The notes under the pieces are model-generated. The model did not search any database. It was not told where the DNA came from and saw only the letters and a list, made by a program, of their open reading frames with translations. The position numbers were made by a program, and so were the translations under genes. A DNA stretch of 64,000 bases from Chryseobacterium sp. FP211-J200 (lineage in GTDB: Bacteria > Bacteroidota > Bacteroidia > Flavobacteriales > Weeksellaceae): positions 1 through 64,000 of the forward strand of contig NZ_LSHB01000030.1 in assembly GCF_001643375.1 (NCBI RefSeq). The letters run 5' to 3'. Shown in pieces: positions 1-8,459 of the stretch (the first letter of the stretch is position 1; each line of letters opens with the position of its first letter).

Positions 1-915
1 TGGTGGAGTGGTGATTCTGGAGTAGTAATTGCGGGAGAACAATTTCGCCCAATTCCTGCGAAGATGAGTATCAGTTGGTTTTCTTATGCAGAAGACAAGT
101 TTTACGAGGGGACATTTATGTTGGATCGGGATAAAATAACTGAGCTCTTTAAAAAAGGATTTACTTGTAGATCTGGTAGTAAAAGTTTTGATGATTTTAA
201 AATAGCCTTGGCACCGGGCGGACAACTTTTTTTATATCTTTCAGGATCTAACACTGTATTAGTTGGTGTGTATCAGGCTCGAGAATATGAGGTTTCTGAC
301 TTTAAAAAAGAAATGCGTTATCCTGATTATATAGATGTTACAAGATCACAAGTAGTGAATGATTTAAAAAAACTAATGCCACTTCAGACCCAGCAAGAGA
401 TAGCTGATAAGAGAATCAGTATGCATATCTGGAAAGATATCAACCTTAGGTATCCTTGGAAGTATACAGTTGATATTGCAGGACATAATAATCTTAATTT
501 TAGAATGTTGGAAGATAAACAGGGAGCCGATTTCATAAGTGGGGAACAGACATGGTGTTTGATTGGAGAGGGAACAGATTATTTTACACAAACCTCTTTA
601 AAACCAATTCCACTAGAGATTGATGGTAAATTTGAAACACCAGCCGGTCGTAAGTTTACAATTCGTATTTATCCAGGAAATGTAGCAGGAGTAGAACCTC
701 AAAAACAAGCTTATGAGATTAGAAGGGCTCGCGAACAAGAGTTGGTAAAACTTTTCAAAGATTTCTATAAGAAAATAGGGAATAAAGAATTTGAAATTCA
801 TTTAAAAATAAGCGAAAATTTCAAAATAGGAAAACTATACCTCAAGAAAGGGAAAATAGAGCAAGAGGTACCTAATGTACAGGTAGATATTTTTGATTTG
901 ACTTTTGGAAAATGA
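1..915 (+). CDS. DUF2931 family protein, 5' end outside window
   Basis: The frame is open from base 1, so this is the C-terminal part of a longer gene; the ATG at 64 is probably internal. The residues before it (WWSGDSGVV... then PIPAKMSISWFSYAEDKFYEG) fit the DUF2931 family of Bacteroidota, in which a short beta-rich region precedes a conserved 'W.S.AEdkfY.g.f.Lp..kI..lF..G' segment, here at about residues 25-55. Function is unknown; family members are often secreted or lipoproteins and occur in paralogous clusters near type VI secretion or Rhs-like loci, but nothing here tests that. The C-terminal 80 residues are rich in lysine and aromatic residues. Family assignment is from the recalled motif; role not assigned. 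Confidence 0.7.
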   Translation, partial: WWSGDSGVVIAGEQFRPIPAKMSISWFSYAEDKFYEGTFMLDRDKITELFKKGFTCRSGSKSFDDFKIALAPGGQLFLYLSGSNTVLVGVYQAREYEVSDFKKEMRYPDYIDVTRSQVVNDLKKLMPLQTQQEIADKRISMHIWKDINLRYPWKYTVDIAGHNNLNFRMLEDKQGADFISGEQTWCLIGEGTDYFTQTSLKPIPLEIDGKFETPAGRKFTIRIYPGNVAGVEPQKQAYEIRRAREQELVKLFKDFYKKIGNKEFEIHLKISENFKIGKLYLKKGKIEQEVPNVQVDIFDLTFGK

Positions 916-1219
916 TTGTTTATTTTTTTGTTGAAAAGCTTTTTCATTTTTAAATTACGCATCTACATAAATATGTAAAATATTAGAGATTTTACAATAT
1001 AGTTTTGCTAGCTACCGCTATAATAATCATTACTAATTAAACAATTTAGGAAGGATTTTAAAGAGCTTTTACTTATATTTGCTTCTTAAAATTTAAAGAA
1101 AATATCGAAAATGCTTACTTTAAATTGTCTTTTCGTTAGGTGGTTTAGGTTATGAAGCTAAAGCTAAAATTTATTAACAAAAAGATTTTATTTTTATGAG
1201 TACCGTAAAATAGCTAAAA
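916..1219. other. Intergenic region, no gene seen
   Basis: About 300 bases of very AT-rich DNA. A weak hairpin (GAAAAGCTTTTTC, near 934-946) follows the DUF2931 stop and may act in termination. A Bacteroidota-type -7 box (TATATTTG, 1074-1081) lies about 140 bases before the next start codon. I see no coding sequence or RNA gene. Confidence 0.4.
1074..1081 (+). promoter_or_regulatory. Candidate -7 box for GIN-domain lipoprotein gene
   Basis: TATATTTG matches TAnnTTTG. No clear -33 TTTG is present 18-20 bases upstream, and the distance to the ATG at 1220 implies a leader of about 130 bases, so support is weak. Confidence 0.25.
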
Positions 1220-1921
1220 ATGAAAAAATTAATCTATCTACTACTTATTTTAACAATAATCTCCTGCGGAAAAGTGACGCCAAAAGGGGAGATTCAAACT
1301 AAAGATGTAGAACTTTCTGAGTTTTCAAAGTTGACATTGAAAGGGAAATTCCGAGTGTTTTACATCCAAAGTCCGCACAATTTTGTCAATGTGGAAACTT
1401 ATCCTAATGTTTTTGATAATCTGAATATTGAAGTTAAAGACAAAAATTTGTCAATTACGGAGAAAAGCGCAACGGATAAAGTGGATTTTTACAATATCAC
1501 CATCTACGGAAAAAATTCATTTGATGATATTAAAATGGCTGATTCAGTGGAACTTAATATCTCAAGCCAAATGAAAGTGGAAAATTTTTCCCTTCATTTA
1601 AAAGATAATGCTAAATTTATCGGTTCAGTGATTTCAGAAAAGTCGACCATCGAAATGCTGAATAAAAGTAGAGCTAATTTGCTAGGGAAAACAACTTTAG
1701 CAAAGCTTAGTATCAGAGATACTGCGAGTATTATTTCGCCTTTTTGGTACATCAAAGATTTGGAAATCGAGTCCCAAAACGGAAATTATGCAGAACTGAA
1801 TGTGGATGAAGAGATCAAAGGAAAAATCGGGAATACTTCGAAGTTGATCTATTACGGAAATCCTTCGAAAAAACTGAAAATCACTGAAAAAGCTACCATC
1901 GAAAACAAGAAAATTAATTAA
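1220..1921 (+). CDS. GIN-domain (DUF2807) lipoprotein
   Basis: A 233-residue lipoprotein: the N-terminus MKKLIYLLLILTIISCGK is a type II signal peptide with the lipidated Cys at position 16. The rest is a beta-helix-like pattern of short strands ('FSKLTLKGKFRVFYIQS' then repeated 'V.I.....L.I') typical of the GIN/DUF2807 family, once called putative auto-transporter adhesin head. The 'DVELSEFSKLTLKG.F.V.' opening is the family signature. It probably sits in the outer or inner membrane facing the periplasm; function is unknown. It precedes the phosphohexomutase gene by 23 bases on the same strand, so co-transcription is possible. Confidence 0.8.
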   Translation: MKKLIYLLLILTIISCGKVTPKGEIQTKDVELSEFSKLTLKGKFRVFYIQSPHNFVNVETYPNVFDNLNIEVKDKNLSITEKSATDKVDFYNITIYGKNSFDDIKMADSVELNISSQMKVENFSLHLKDNAKFIGSVISEKSTIEMLNKSRANLLGKTTLAKLSIRDTASIISPFWYIKDLEIESQNGNYAELNVDEEIKGKIGNTSKLIYYGNPSKKLKITEKATIENKKIN

Positions 1922-1944
1922 TTAAACTACAAACTATAAAATAA

Positions 1945-3669
1945 ATGTCAGATACATCATCAACTTTAGATAAAGCAAAACTTTGGCTTTCCGAAACATT
2001 TGATGCGGAAACCAGAACTGCTGTTCAAACTTTAATCGATTCCAATTCGCCGGATTTGGAAGATTCTTTTTACAGAGAATTAGAATTCGGAACTGGCGGA
2101 ATGCGTGGCGTGATGGGCGTTGGAACCAATCGTCTTAATAAATATACTTTAGGACAAGCGACTCAAGGTCTAGCTAATTATCTTCATCAGCAATTTTCTG
2201 GAGAAGAAATCAAAGTGGCGATTGCTTATGATGTGAGACATAATTCCAAAGAATTCGGGAAGGTTGTGGCTGATGTTTTGACAGCAAACGGAATCAAGGT
2301 TCTGTTGTTCAAAAATCACCGTCCAACGCCGGAATTGTCTTTCACCGTTCGTGATAAAAAATGTAATGCTGGAATCGTTTTGACGGCTTCTCATAACCCA
2401 CCAGAATATAACGGTTATAAGGTTTATTGGAATGATGGCGCTCAAATTGTTCCGCCAGATGACGAAAATATCATCAGAGAAGTTTATTCCACCAAATTCG
2501 AAAATATCAAATTTGATGGAAACGATGATTTGATAGAGTGGATTGGTGAAGATCAAGATGATGTTTACGTTGATGCTTGTATGGAAAACTCTCTTTATCA
2601 GGATGTCGGAAGAGATAATCTAAACATTGTTTTCACATCCATCCACGGAACTACTTATACAACCGTTCCAAAAGCGTTGAAAAAAGCTGGATTTACCAAA
2701 GTTGATTTAGTTAGAGAACAAATGATTCCAAGCGGAAATTTTCCAACGGTAGATTCTCCAAATCCAGAGGAGCCAGCAGCGCTTTCTATGGCGATGGACC
2801 TTGCAGAGATCACCAATGCTGACATCGTGATTGGAACAGATCCGGATGGCGACAGATTGGGGATTGCAGTTAGAAATCTTGAAGGCGAAATTCAGCTACT
2901 TAACGGAAATCAATGTAACACAATTCTTACTTATTATATTCTTGATCAGTGGAAAAAAGCCGGAAAAATTACTGGTAAAGAATTCATTGGTTCTACGATT
3001 GTTACGTCTGATATTTTCTTTGATGTTGCTGAGAAATTCGGTGTTGACTGCAAAGTTGGATTGACAGGTTTCAAATGGATCGGAAAAATGATACGTGATT
3101 TTGAAGGTCAGGAAAAATTCATTTGTGGTGGCGAAGAGAGTTTTGGATTTATGACGGGAGATTTCGTAAGAGATAAGGATTCTTGTGGTTCTATCTTGAC
3201 AGCTTGCGAAATTGCTGCTTGGTGTAAAGCTAATGGAACGACAGTTTATCAATATATGATCGACATCTACAAAGAAGTTGGTTTGTATTATGAAGGCTTG
3301 ATAAATGTTGTAAGAAAGGGTAGAACTGGTGCAGAAGAGATCCAGGAAATGATGAAAAACTTCCGTGAAAATCCACCAAAAGAAATCGCTGGATCATTAG
3401 TAGAAGAAGTAAAGGATTTCAAAGAACAAACTTGTTTTGTCGTTTCTAAGAACGAGAAAAAAGTGATGGATGATATTCCAAAATCTAACGTTTTGATCTA
3501 CTATACGCAAGATGGAACCAAGGTTTGTGTGCGTCCTTCGGGAACAGAACCTAAAATCAAATTCTATGTTTCTGTAAAAGATTCAATTTCTTCTGAGCAA
3601 GATTTCGTTGAGAAATTGCCTAGATTGGAACAGAAAATTCAGCTTGTAAAGAAAGATCTGAATTTGTAA
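1945..3669 (+). CDS. Phospho-sugar mutase (phosphoglucomutase/phosphomannomutase)
   Basis: Alpha-D-phosphohexomutase, 574 residues, interconverting hexose 1- and 6-phosphates through a phosphoserine enzyme. All four active-site loops are visible: the phosphoserine loop TASHNP (Ser149), the Mg-binding DPDGDR loop (Asp299, Asp301, Asp303), the sugar-binding GGEESFGF (395-402) and the phosphate-binding RPSGTEPKIKF loop near the C-terminus. The length matches the cytosolic PgcA-type branch of flavobacteria rather than GlmM (about 450). Start ATG at 1945. The enzyme feeds nucleotide-sugar synthesis for cell envelope polymers and storage or breakdown of glucose polymers. A rho-independent terminator follows at 3718-3765. 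Confidence 0.93.
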   Translation: MSDTSSTLDKAKLWLSETFDAETRTAVQTLIDSNSPDLEDSFYRELEFGTGGMRGVMGVGTNRLNKYTLGQATQGLANYLHQQFSGEEIKVAIAYDVRHNSKEFGKVVADVLTANGIKVLLFKNHRPTPELSFTVRDKKCNAGIVLTASHNPPEYNGYKVYWNDGAQIVPPDDENIIREVYSTKFENIKFDGNDDLIEWIGEDQDDVYVDACMENSLYQDVGRDNLNIVFTSIHGTTYTTVPKALKKAGFTKVDLVREQMIPSGNFPTVDSPNPEEPAALSMAMDLAEITNADIVIGTDPDGDRLGIAVRNLEGEIQLLNGNQCNTILTYYILDQWKKAGKITGKEFIGSTIVTSDIFFDVAEKFGVDCKVGLTGFKWIGKMIRDFEGQEKFICGGEESFGFMTGDFVRDKDSCGSILTACEIAAWCKANGTTVYQYMIDIYKEVGLYYEGLINVVRKGRTGAEEIQEMMKNFRENPPKEIAGSLVEEVKDFKEQTCFVVSKNEKKVMDDIPKSNVLIYYTQDGTKVCVRPSGTEPKIKFYVSVKDSISSEQDFVEKLPRLEQKIQLVKKDLNL

Positions 3670-3717
3670 TTGAAAATTTTTATTTGATAAAAATATAACT
3701 CCAAATATTTTTAATAG

Positions 3718-3765
3718 AAAGTTCTCAATTACTAAGGCCATTTAGTTTTGAGAACTTTTTTTGTT
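3718..3765 (+). terminator. Rho-independent terminator after phosphohexomutase
   Basis: An 11-base perfect stem (AAAGTTCTCAA at 3718-3728 pairing with TTGAGAACTTT at 3748-3758) is followed by a run of T. Confidence 0.85.
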
Positions 3766-3864
3766 TTGTAATTTGAATTAGTCAGTTACATTTAAGACCT
3801 TTGTAAAATCTAATAGAGAATAAAATCAGATTGTAGGTCTGAATAATAATTTAAAATCAATAAA

Positions 3865-5118
3865 GTGAAAGTATCAAAACTAGCATCTAACCTCGTTGGT
3901 TCAGAGATCATTAAAATCGGAAATGAAGTAAATGACCTGAAGGCGAAAGGTGCACAGATCTCCAATCTAACCATCGGTGACCTTAATTCCAACATCTATC
4001 CAATTCCTCAGGAATTGAAAGATGGAATTAATAAAGCTTATACAAACAATCTTACAAATTACCCACCAGCAAACGGTTTGCAATCTCTAAGAACTTCCGT
4101 GAGCAATGATCTCAAAAAACGTTGGGATTTGGATTATTCTGCCAACGATATTCTTATCACAGCAGGTTCAAGACCTTTGATATACGCCGTTTTTAAAACG
4201 ATTGTGGACGAAGGTGATAAAGTGATCTATCCAATTCCTTCTTGGAACAACAATCATTATGCTTATTTAACTAATGCCAATGCTGTTGAAGTTCAGACCC
4301 AGGAATCCAATAATTTCCTACCAACCGCTGACGATTTGAGACCGTATTTGGAAGGTGCCGTTTTGCTTTGTCTGTGTTCTCCACTGAATCCGACTGGAAC
4401 AATGTTCACAAAGGAACAATTGTCTGAGATCTGTGAATTGGTTTTGGAAGAAAATAAGAAGAGAGGTGCAGATGAAAAACCACTTTATCTAATGTACGAT
4501 CAGATCTACGCCATGTTGACTTTTGGTGCTGACCATTACAATCCGGTGAGTCTTTTCCCAGAAATGAAAGATTACACGATCTACATTGACGGGACTTCTA
4601 AATGTTTCGCTGCGACTGGAGTAAGAGTTGGTTGGGGATTTGGACCAAGTTTGGTTATCGATAAGATGAAAGCATTGTTAACGCACGTTGGAGCTTGGGC
4701 TCCAAAACCGGAGCAGGAAGCCGTTGCTGAGTTCTTAGCTGACGATGTTGCAGTTGATACTTTCTTAGAAAATTACAAAGGAAAACTGAACGCAAGTTTG
4801 AAAGAGCTACATTCAGGAATCCAGGATTTGAAATCCAGAGGTTTTGCTGTTGAGAGTATCTCACCAATGGGGGCGCTTTATCTGACCATCAAATTGGATT
4901 ATCTTGGAAAAACGGCACCAGACGGTAAAGTGATTGAAAATTCTACAGACCTTGTTTTCTATCTGATCAACAATGCAGGAATGGCTTTGGTTCCGTTTTC
5001 AGCATTTGGAAATGACAAGTCAGTTCCTTGGTTCAGAGCGTCAGTTGGTGGTTGTTCACTTGATGATATCAAAAATTGTTTGCCGAAATTACAGAAAGCT
5101 TTGGAAAACTTGAAATAA
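3865..5118 (+). CDS. Class I/II PLP-dependent aminotransferase
   Basis: Fold-type I aminotransferase, 417 residues. The pyridoxal-phosphate lysine is Lys246 in DGTSKCFAATGVRVGW, with the following arginine that binds cofactor phosphate; CSPLNPTGTMF (about 171-181) holds the conserved Asn-Pro-Thr-Gly, and YDQIYAML (about 211-218) holds the PLP-contacting Asp and Tyr. It resembles aspartate/aromatic aminotransferases, but the substrate cannot be read from sequence. The start is GTG at 3865, giving the usual short N-terminal arm MKVSKLASNLVGSEI; no ATG lies nearby in frame. The gene ends 59 bases before the RES-Xre antitoxin gene, and TTGGAAAA copies near its stop belong to a repeat array running into that promoter. 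Confidence 0.9.
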   Translation: MKVSKLASNLVGSEIIKIGNEVNDLKAKGAQISNLTIGDLNSNIYPIPQELKDGINKAYTNNLTNYPPANGLQSLRTSVSNDLKKRWDLDYSANDILITAGSRPLIYAVFKTIVDEGDKVIYPIPSWNNNHYAYLTNANAVEVQTQESNNFLPTADDLRPYLEGAVLLCLCSPLNPTGTMFTKEQLSEICELVLEENKKRGADEKPLYLMYDQIYAMLTFGADHYNPVSLFPEMKDYTIYIDGTSKCFAATGVRVGWGFGPSLVIDKMKALLTHVGAWAPKPEQEAVAEFLADDVAVDTFLENYKGKLNASLKELHSGIQDLKSRGFAVESISPMGALYLTIKLDYLGKTAPDGKVIENSTDLVFYLINNAGMALVPFSAFGNDKSVPWFRASVGGCSLDDIKNCLPKLQKALENLK

Positions 5119-5172
5119 TTGGAAAAAATTCGTTTTTAATTTGGAAAAATTTCTACCTTTGTGGAAAGGATT
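5101..5172 (+). promoter_or_regulatory. RES-Xre promoter with phased TTGGAAA repeats
   Basis: A -7 box TACCTTTG at 5154-5161 places the transcription start about 10 bases before the antitoxin ATG (5178). TTGGAAAA-type repeats occur at 5101, 5119 and 5141, and a variant GTGGAAAGGATT at 5161. The TGGAAA cores start at 5102, 5120, 5142 and 5162, that is 18, 22 and 20 bases apart, or about two helical turns. One copy overlaps the 3' end of the aminotransferase gene and one overlaps the transcription start. These are candidate operator half-sites for autoregulation by the antitoxin; inference only. Confidence 0.45.
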
Positions 5173-5177
5173 AAGAA

Positions 5178-5651
5178 ATGGCAACAAATAAAGAACAAAG
5201 CGATTCCAAAAAAAATAGAGTAGAAGAGCCAATAGCTGCTTACGGGACAGTCACTTCTGTGTTTAATAGATTTGCTATCAAAGACGACTACAAATTATTG
5301 AAGAAAGCAAGGGAAGGTTTGAAAACGGATGTATTCTATTCGCTTGCTGATGCCATAAAGATGCCAGAGAAAACTTTGGCATCTGTCATCAATCTTTCTC
5401 CGAGGACAATCAGTAATTATAGAGATCAGGAAAAAGGTTTAGATCCTATCTACAGCGAGCATCTGTTAAAATTGATCAATCTATATAGCTTTGGAAAAGA
5501 GATTTTTGGAAATTTGGAAGAGTTTACTCTTTGGATGAATCGTCCATTTTGGAATTCTGATGATAAGCCGATAGATTTTATCTCCACTTCTGGGGGTGTA
5601 GATCTGATTTATGAAGAAGTGGAAAAACTAGCTCAAGGTTATCCTGTATAA
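5178..5651 (+). CDS. Xre/MbcA/ParS-type antitoxin (DUF2384) of a RES-Xre module
   Basis: A 157-residue antitoxin. The N-terminal Xre-like helical region (about 45-100, 'SLADAIKMPEKTLASVINLSPRTISNYR') is followed by the DUF2384 dimerisation/toxin-binding region (about 100-157, with 'FGNLEEFTLWMNRPFWNSDDKPIDFI', where the 'F...WL..P......P.d.l' pattern is the family hallmark). It neutralises the RES toxin encoded next: its TAA stop shares one base with the toxin ATG (TAATG), so translation is coupled. Antitoxins of this family usually repress their own promoter, which fits the repeat array upstream. The C-terminal tail GYPV would reach toward the toxin active site as in characterised complexes; that detail is inferred. 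Confidence 0.9.
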   Translation: MATNKEQSDSKKNRVEEPIAAYGTVTSVFNRFAIKDDYKLLKKAREGLKTDVFYSLADAIKMPEKTLASVINLSPRTISNYRDQEKGLDPIYSEHLLKLINLYSFGKEIFGNLEEFTLWMNRPFWNSDDKPIDFISTSGGVDLIYEEVEKLAQGYPV

Positions 5652-6118
5652 TGCTCGTTTACAGAATTGTTCATAAACGGTACGCTGACTCTCTTTTTGC
5701 GAGTGGCATAGAAGGAAGATGGAACTCCGGAGGAAAAAAAGTACTTTACACAGCCGAGAGTATTTCTCTTGCTTACTTAGAAACATTAGCACATCGTAAA
5801 GGATTGGGATTTAATAAAGACTTTAGGATCATGGTCATCGAGGTTCCCAACAATACAGGAATTCAAACGGTTGAATCATCAGACCTGTCGAAAGCCTGGA
5901 GAGATTTTAGGAATTATTCCGATTGTCAAAAGATTGGAAATGCCTGGTTTGATGCTGACGAAAAGTTGTGTTTAAAAGTTCCTTCCGCAGTTGTTCCTGA
6001 AAATTGGAGTGTCGTCATAAATACATTCCATAAAGAATTTAAAAAAGTAAAGCTAATTGATGTTCTCGATTTTGAGCCTGACGATAGATTGGAACAAATT
6101 ATAAAACAATACAAATGA
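5651..6118 (+). CDS. RES-domain toxin (NAD+-degrading)
   Basis: A 155-residue RES-domain toxin. Characterised family members (MbcT, ParT, Res) bind NAD+ in an ADP-ribosyltransferase-like fold and deplete it or modify a target protein. The family residues are present in order: Arg23 and Trp24-Asn25 (GRWN), Tyr33 (VLYTAE), Glu44 (AYLETLAH) and Ser112 (VPSAVVP). The length is normal and there is no frameshift, so the toxin looks intact. Its ATG overlaps the antitoxin stop, and its own stop overlaps the kdsB start (ATGATG), placing kdsB in the same transcript. The substrate cannot be told from sequence. Confidence 0.9.
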   Translation: MLVYRIVHKRYADSLFASGIEGRWNSGGKKVLYTAESISLAYLETLAHRKGLGFNKDFRIMVIEVPNNTGIQTVESSDLSKAWRDFRNYSDCQKIGNAWFDADEKLCLKVPSAVVPENWSVVINTFHKEFKKVKLIDVLDFEPDDRLEQIIKQYK

Positions 6119-6840
6119 TGAAGACCATCGCAGTCATTCCTGCCCGCTACAATTCCACACGATTTCCTGGCAAATTGATGGAAATACTTGGCGACAAAAC
6201 CGTTATTACGACCACTTATCAAAACGTTGTGGAAACAGGTTTGTTCGATGAAGTTTTTGTAGCTACCGATTCTCAAATTATCTTTGATGAGATTTCCAAA
6301 AATGGAGGGAAAGCGGTGATGACAGGCGAACACGAGACTGGAAGTGACAGGATTGCGGAAGCTGTTAAAAACATCGATTGTGATATTGTCATCAATGTTC
6401 AAGGTGATGAACCTTTCCTCAAGATAGAACCTTTGAAGCAATTGATCGAAGTGTTCTCAAAGGATGAAAAAAAGGAAATTTCTTTGGCTTCATTGAAAAT
6501 TAAATTGAGAGAATTGGAAGAAATCCAAAATTCAAATAACGTGAAAGTTATTACTGATAATCAAGGGTTTGCTTTGTATTTCAGTCGTTCTGTGATTCCT
6601 TTTCATCGCGAATTATCTTACGATGTCAAGTATTACAAACATATCGGTGTTTATGCTTTTAGGAAAGAAGCTTTGATCAAATTTTCATCCCTTGAAATGA
6701 CACCTATGGAAATTTCTGAAAAACTAGAGCAATTGCGCTATTTGGAAAATGGTATGAAAATCAAACTGGTAGAAACTGATTTCGTAGGAATTGGAATAGA
6801 TACACCGGAAGATCTGGAAAAAGCAAAAATGTTGATATAG
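6115..6840 (+). CDS. kdsB: 3-deoxy-manno-octulosonate cytidylyltransferase (CMP-KDO synthetase)
   Basis: KdsB, 241 residues: activates KDO with CTP to give CMP-KDO for the inner core of lipopolysaccharide, in the cytoplasm. Family motifs: '[13 protein letters not shown]' (nucleotide-binding, 8-20), 'FVATDS' (about 46-51), 'TGSDRIAEA' (about 75-83), 'NVQGDEPF' (metal and substrate site, about 92-99), 'HIGVYAFR' and '[10 protein letters not shown]' near the end. The start overlaps the RES toxin stop by four bases, so this envelope gene is translationally coupled to a toxin-antitoxin operon. No separate TAnnTTTG box was found immediately upstream within the toxin gene by eye. Confidence 0.95.
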   Translation: MMKTIAVIPARYNSTRFPGKLMEILGDKTVITTTYQNVVETGLFDEVFVATDSQIIFDEISKNGGKAVMTGEHETGSDRIAEAVKNIDCDIVINVQGDEPFLKIEPLKQLIEVFSKDEKKEISLASLKIKLRELEEIQNSNNVKVITDNQGFALYFSRSVIPFHRELSYDVKYYKHIGVYAFRKEALIKFSSLEMTPMEISEKLEQLRYLENGMKIKLVETDFVGIGIDTPEDLEKAKMLI

Positions 6841-6904
6841 AAGATTAGTTTATTTTTTAGCACTTTTTAATAATTCCCCGGAATCGATAACTTAATAAAA
6901 ATCC

Positions 6905-6912
6905 TATCTTTG
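6905..6912 (+). promoter_or_regulatory. -7 promoter box for secreted protein gene
   Basis: TATCTTTG matches TAnnTTTG and lies 18 bases before the ATG at 6931. The -33 element is not evident. Confidence 0.5.
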
Positions 6913-6930
6913 GATTCTTAAAAATTCTGA

Positions 6931-7593
6931 ATGAAAAAAATAGTTCTCATATTCTCCATCATATTTTCCGTTTTTATTTCTGCCCAAACAGCCAAAGACA
7001 TCATCGATAAAAATATCGAAAACTCTGGAGGCCTCACCAATTGGAAACTTCTGAACACCGTTCAAATACAGGGAAGAGTTACATTGGGAGTCAATGATGA
7101 ATATCCTATCAAGATCTATCAGCAACGTCCAAATCTGACCAAGACAGCTATGGTTGTAGGTGGAAAAGAAACTCCAGTTGAAGGCTATGATGGGAAAAAT
7201 GGCTATGCGATGAATTATGCTCAAAACAAGCTTCAACAGTATAATGATTACATTCCTGAGAGTTTTGATAACGATTTTATCGATTGGGAAAACAAAGGCT
7301 TTGAAGCTAAATTTCTGGGTAAAGAGAAAATTGGAGAGTTGTACTATTTCAAAGTTGAACTGACCAAGAACGTCAACAAATCAATCTACTATTTCGATAC
7401 TAAAAGTTATATGCTTTTCCGTGAGATCAAAAAAGACGAGATCCTGACCTATTCTGATTATAAAAAAGTTGGAAATCTATTGATGTCTTACAGAATCGAA
7501 TCGTCTTCACCGAAAAAAGACAGCGATTATGTAATGACAATCAACAAGATAGAAGTGAACAAAGAATTGCCAAAGAATACTTTTAAATTCTAA
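6931..7593 (+). CDS. Secreted LolA-like (outer-membrane lipoprotein-sorting fold) protein
   Basis: 220 residues with a Sec signal peptide (MKKIVLIFSIIFSVFISAQ, cleavage after about residue 19). The mature part has the pattern of flavobacterial proteins annotated as outer-membrane lipoprotein-sorting-like: helix 'AKDIIDKNIENSGGLTNWKLLNTVQIQGRV', then alternating strands with 'VEGYDGKNGYAMN' and 'YYFDTKSYMLFREIKKD'. This resembles a LolA/LolB half-barrel, but similarity is only at fold level; it is not LolA itself. A dedicated promoter box lies just upstream and the next gene follows after 6 bases. Confidence 0.6.
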   Translation: MKKIVLIFSIIFSVFISAQTAKDIIDKNIENSGGLTNWKLLNTVQIQGRVTLGVNDEYPIKIYQQRPNLTKTAMVVGGKETPVEGYDGKNGYAMNYAQNKLQQYNDYIPESFDNDFIDWENKGFEAKFLGKEKIGELYYFKVELTKNVNKSIYYFDTKSYMLFREIKKDEILTYSDYKKVGNLLMSYRIESSSPKKDSDYVMTINKIEVNKELPKNTFKF

Positions 7594-7599
7594 TTTTCT

Positions 7600-8100
7600 A
7601 TGGATTTTTTAATTGACAGAGACAAGCTAATTAAAAAATTAGAAATCCTGATCAGGGAAAATCCCAACGTTCCACTATTTAGAACACTAAAATACCATCT
7701 TCAACTTCAAGATTCTTCTTTAAAAATAAATGGTGTTTTAAGCAAAATTATTATTGATAATCAAGAAATTAATTCATCAATTGGAAAGGAAATTACCGAA
7801 TTTGAAAATCATTATAAAAACATTGCAAATCTCATTGAATCAAAAGAACTTAAGAATTTAATAGAATATTTAGTAAAAAAGAAGATTTCTATTAATTTTG
7901 TGGGAAAGGCTTGGTCAGAAAATGTTTCGACATGGGTATATTTTAATACAATTTTAAATTTATCTAAAATTCGAAAAAAATTGTCTTTGAGTGAAAATAT
8001 AATCGAACATAAAAACACTGATCCTAGATCTGGTCTTGAAGCTGGTTTTATTGATAAAATCACCAATGAAGGTGTGATGGGGAATTTAAAAATAATTTGA
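7600..8100 (+). CDS. Unrecognised protein
   Basis: 166 residues, no signal peptide or membrane segment, rich in Lys, Ile and Asn; richer in A+T than its neighbours. Mostly predicted helical ('LIKKLEILIREN', 'ITEFENHYKNIANLIESKELKNLIEYLVKKK') with a conserved-looking 'ENVSTWVYFNTILNL' and a C-terminal 'TDPRSGLEAGFID'. I do not recognise a family. Its stop (TGA at 8098) lies 5 bases before the next gene's ATG, so it is probably translated in an operon with the secreted protein upstream and the MmcQ/YjbR gene downstream. Confidence 0.6.
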   Translation: MDFLIDRDKLIKKLEILIRENPNVPLFRTLKYHLQLQDSSLKINGVLSKIIIDNQEINSSIGKEITEFENHYKNIANLIESKELKNLIEYLVKKKISINFVGKAWSENVSTWVYFNTILNLSKIRKKLSLSENIIEHKNTDPRSGLEAGFIDKITNEGVMGNLKII

Positions 8101-8105
8101 TTTCT

Positions 8106-8459
8106 ATGGAAGTAGAAGAAATTCGCGAATATTGTTTAAGTAAAAAAGCTGTAACAGAGGCTTTTCCTTTCGATCAGGAAACTTTGGTCTTCAAGGTGGG
8201 CGGAAAAATATTTGTCTTCCTTCCGATTGAAACACATCCAGCAACTTTCTCTGCAAAAGCTGATCCTGAATGGAGCGAGGAATTACGAGAAGAATATTTT
8301 CAAATCAACGGCGCTTACCACATGAACAAAATCCATTGGAATTCAGTGGTTTGTGAAGGTCTGAAACAGGATTTGATTTTTAAACTAATTGACCATTCTT
8401 ACGATTTGGTCTTCAAATCTTTGACTAAGAAAATTAAAGAAGAAATCAATAATTCTTAA
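8106..8459 (+). CDS. MmcQ/YjbR family protein
   Basis: 117 residues of the MmcQ/YjbR fold (double-wing motif, CyaY-like): 'EIREYCLSKKAVTEAFPFDQETLVFKVGGKIFVFLPI' near the start, a central 'E......P.......HMNKIHWNSV', and 'LIDHSYDLVFKSLTKK' near the end, all as in the family. Members are small cytosolic proteins, sometimes said to bind DNA, with no firm role. ATG at 8106 is preferred over the in-frame TTG at 8097, which would sit inside the previous gene. The stop overlaps the convergent ribF stop by 3 bases in a TTAA palindrome. Confidence 0.85.
   Translation: MEVEEIREYCLSKKAVTEAFPFDQETLVFKVGGKIFVFLPIETHPATFSAKADPEWSEELREEYFQINGAYHMNKIHWNSVVCEGLKQDLIFKLIDHSYDLVFKSLTKKIKEEINNS

Noticed and set aside
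916-1219. Riboswitch or RNA gene in the first intergenic region
   Set aside because: No conserved fold or paired structure was found beyond a weak terminator-like hairpin.
8097-8105. TTG at 8097 as start of the MmcQ/YjbR gene
   Set aside because: It overlaps the previous gene; the ATG at 8106 gives the normal family N-terminus.
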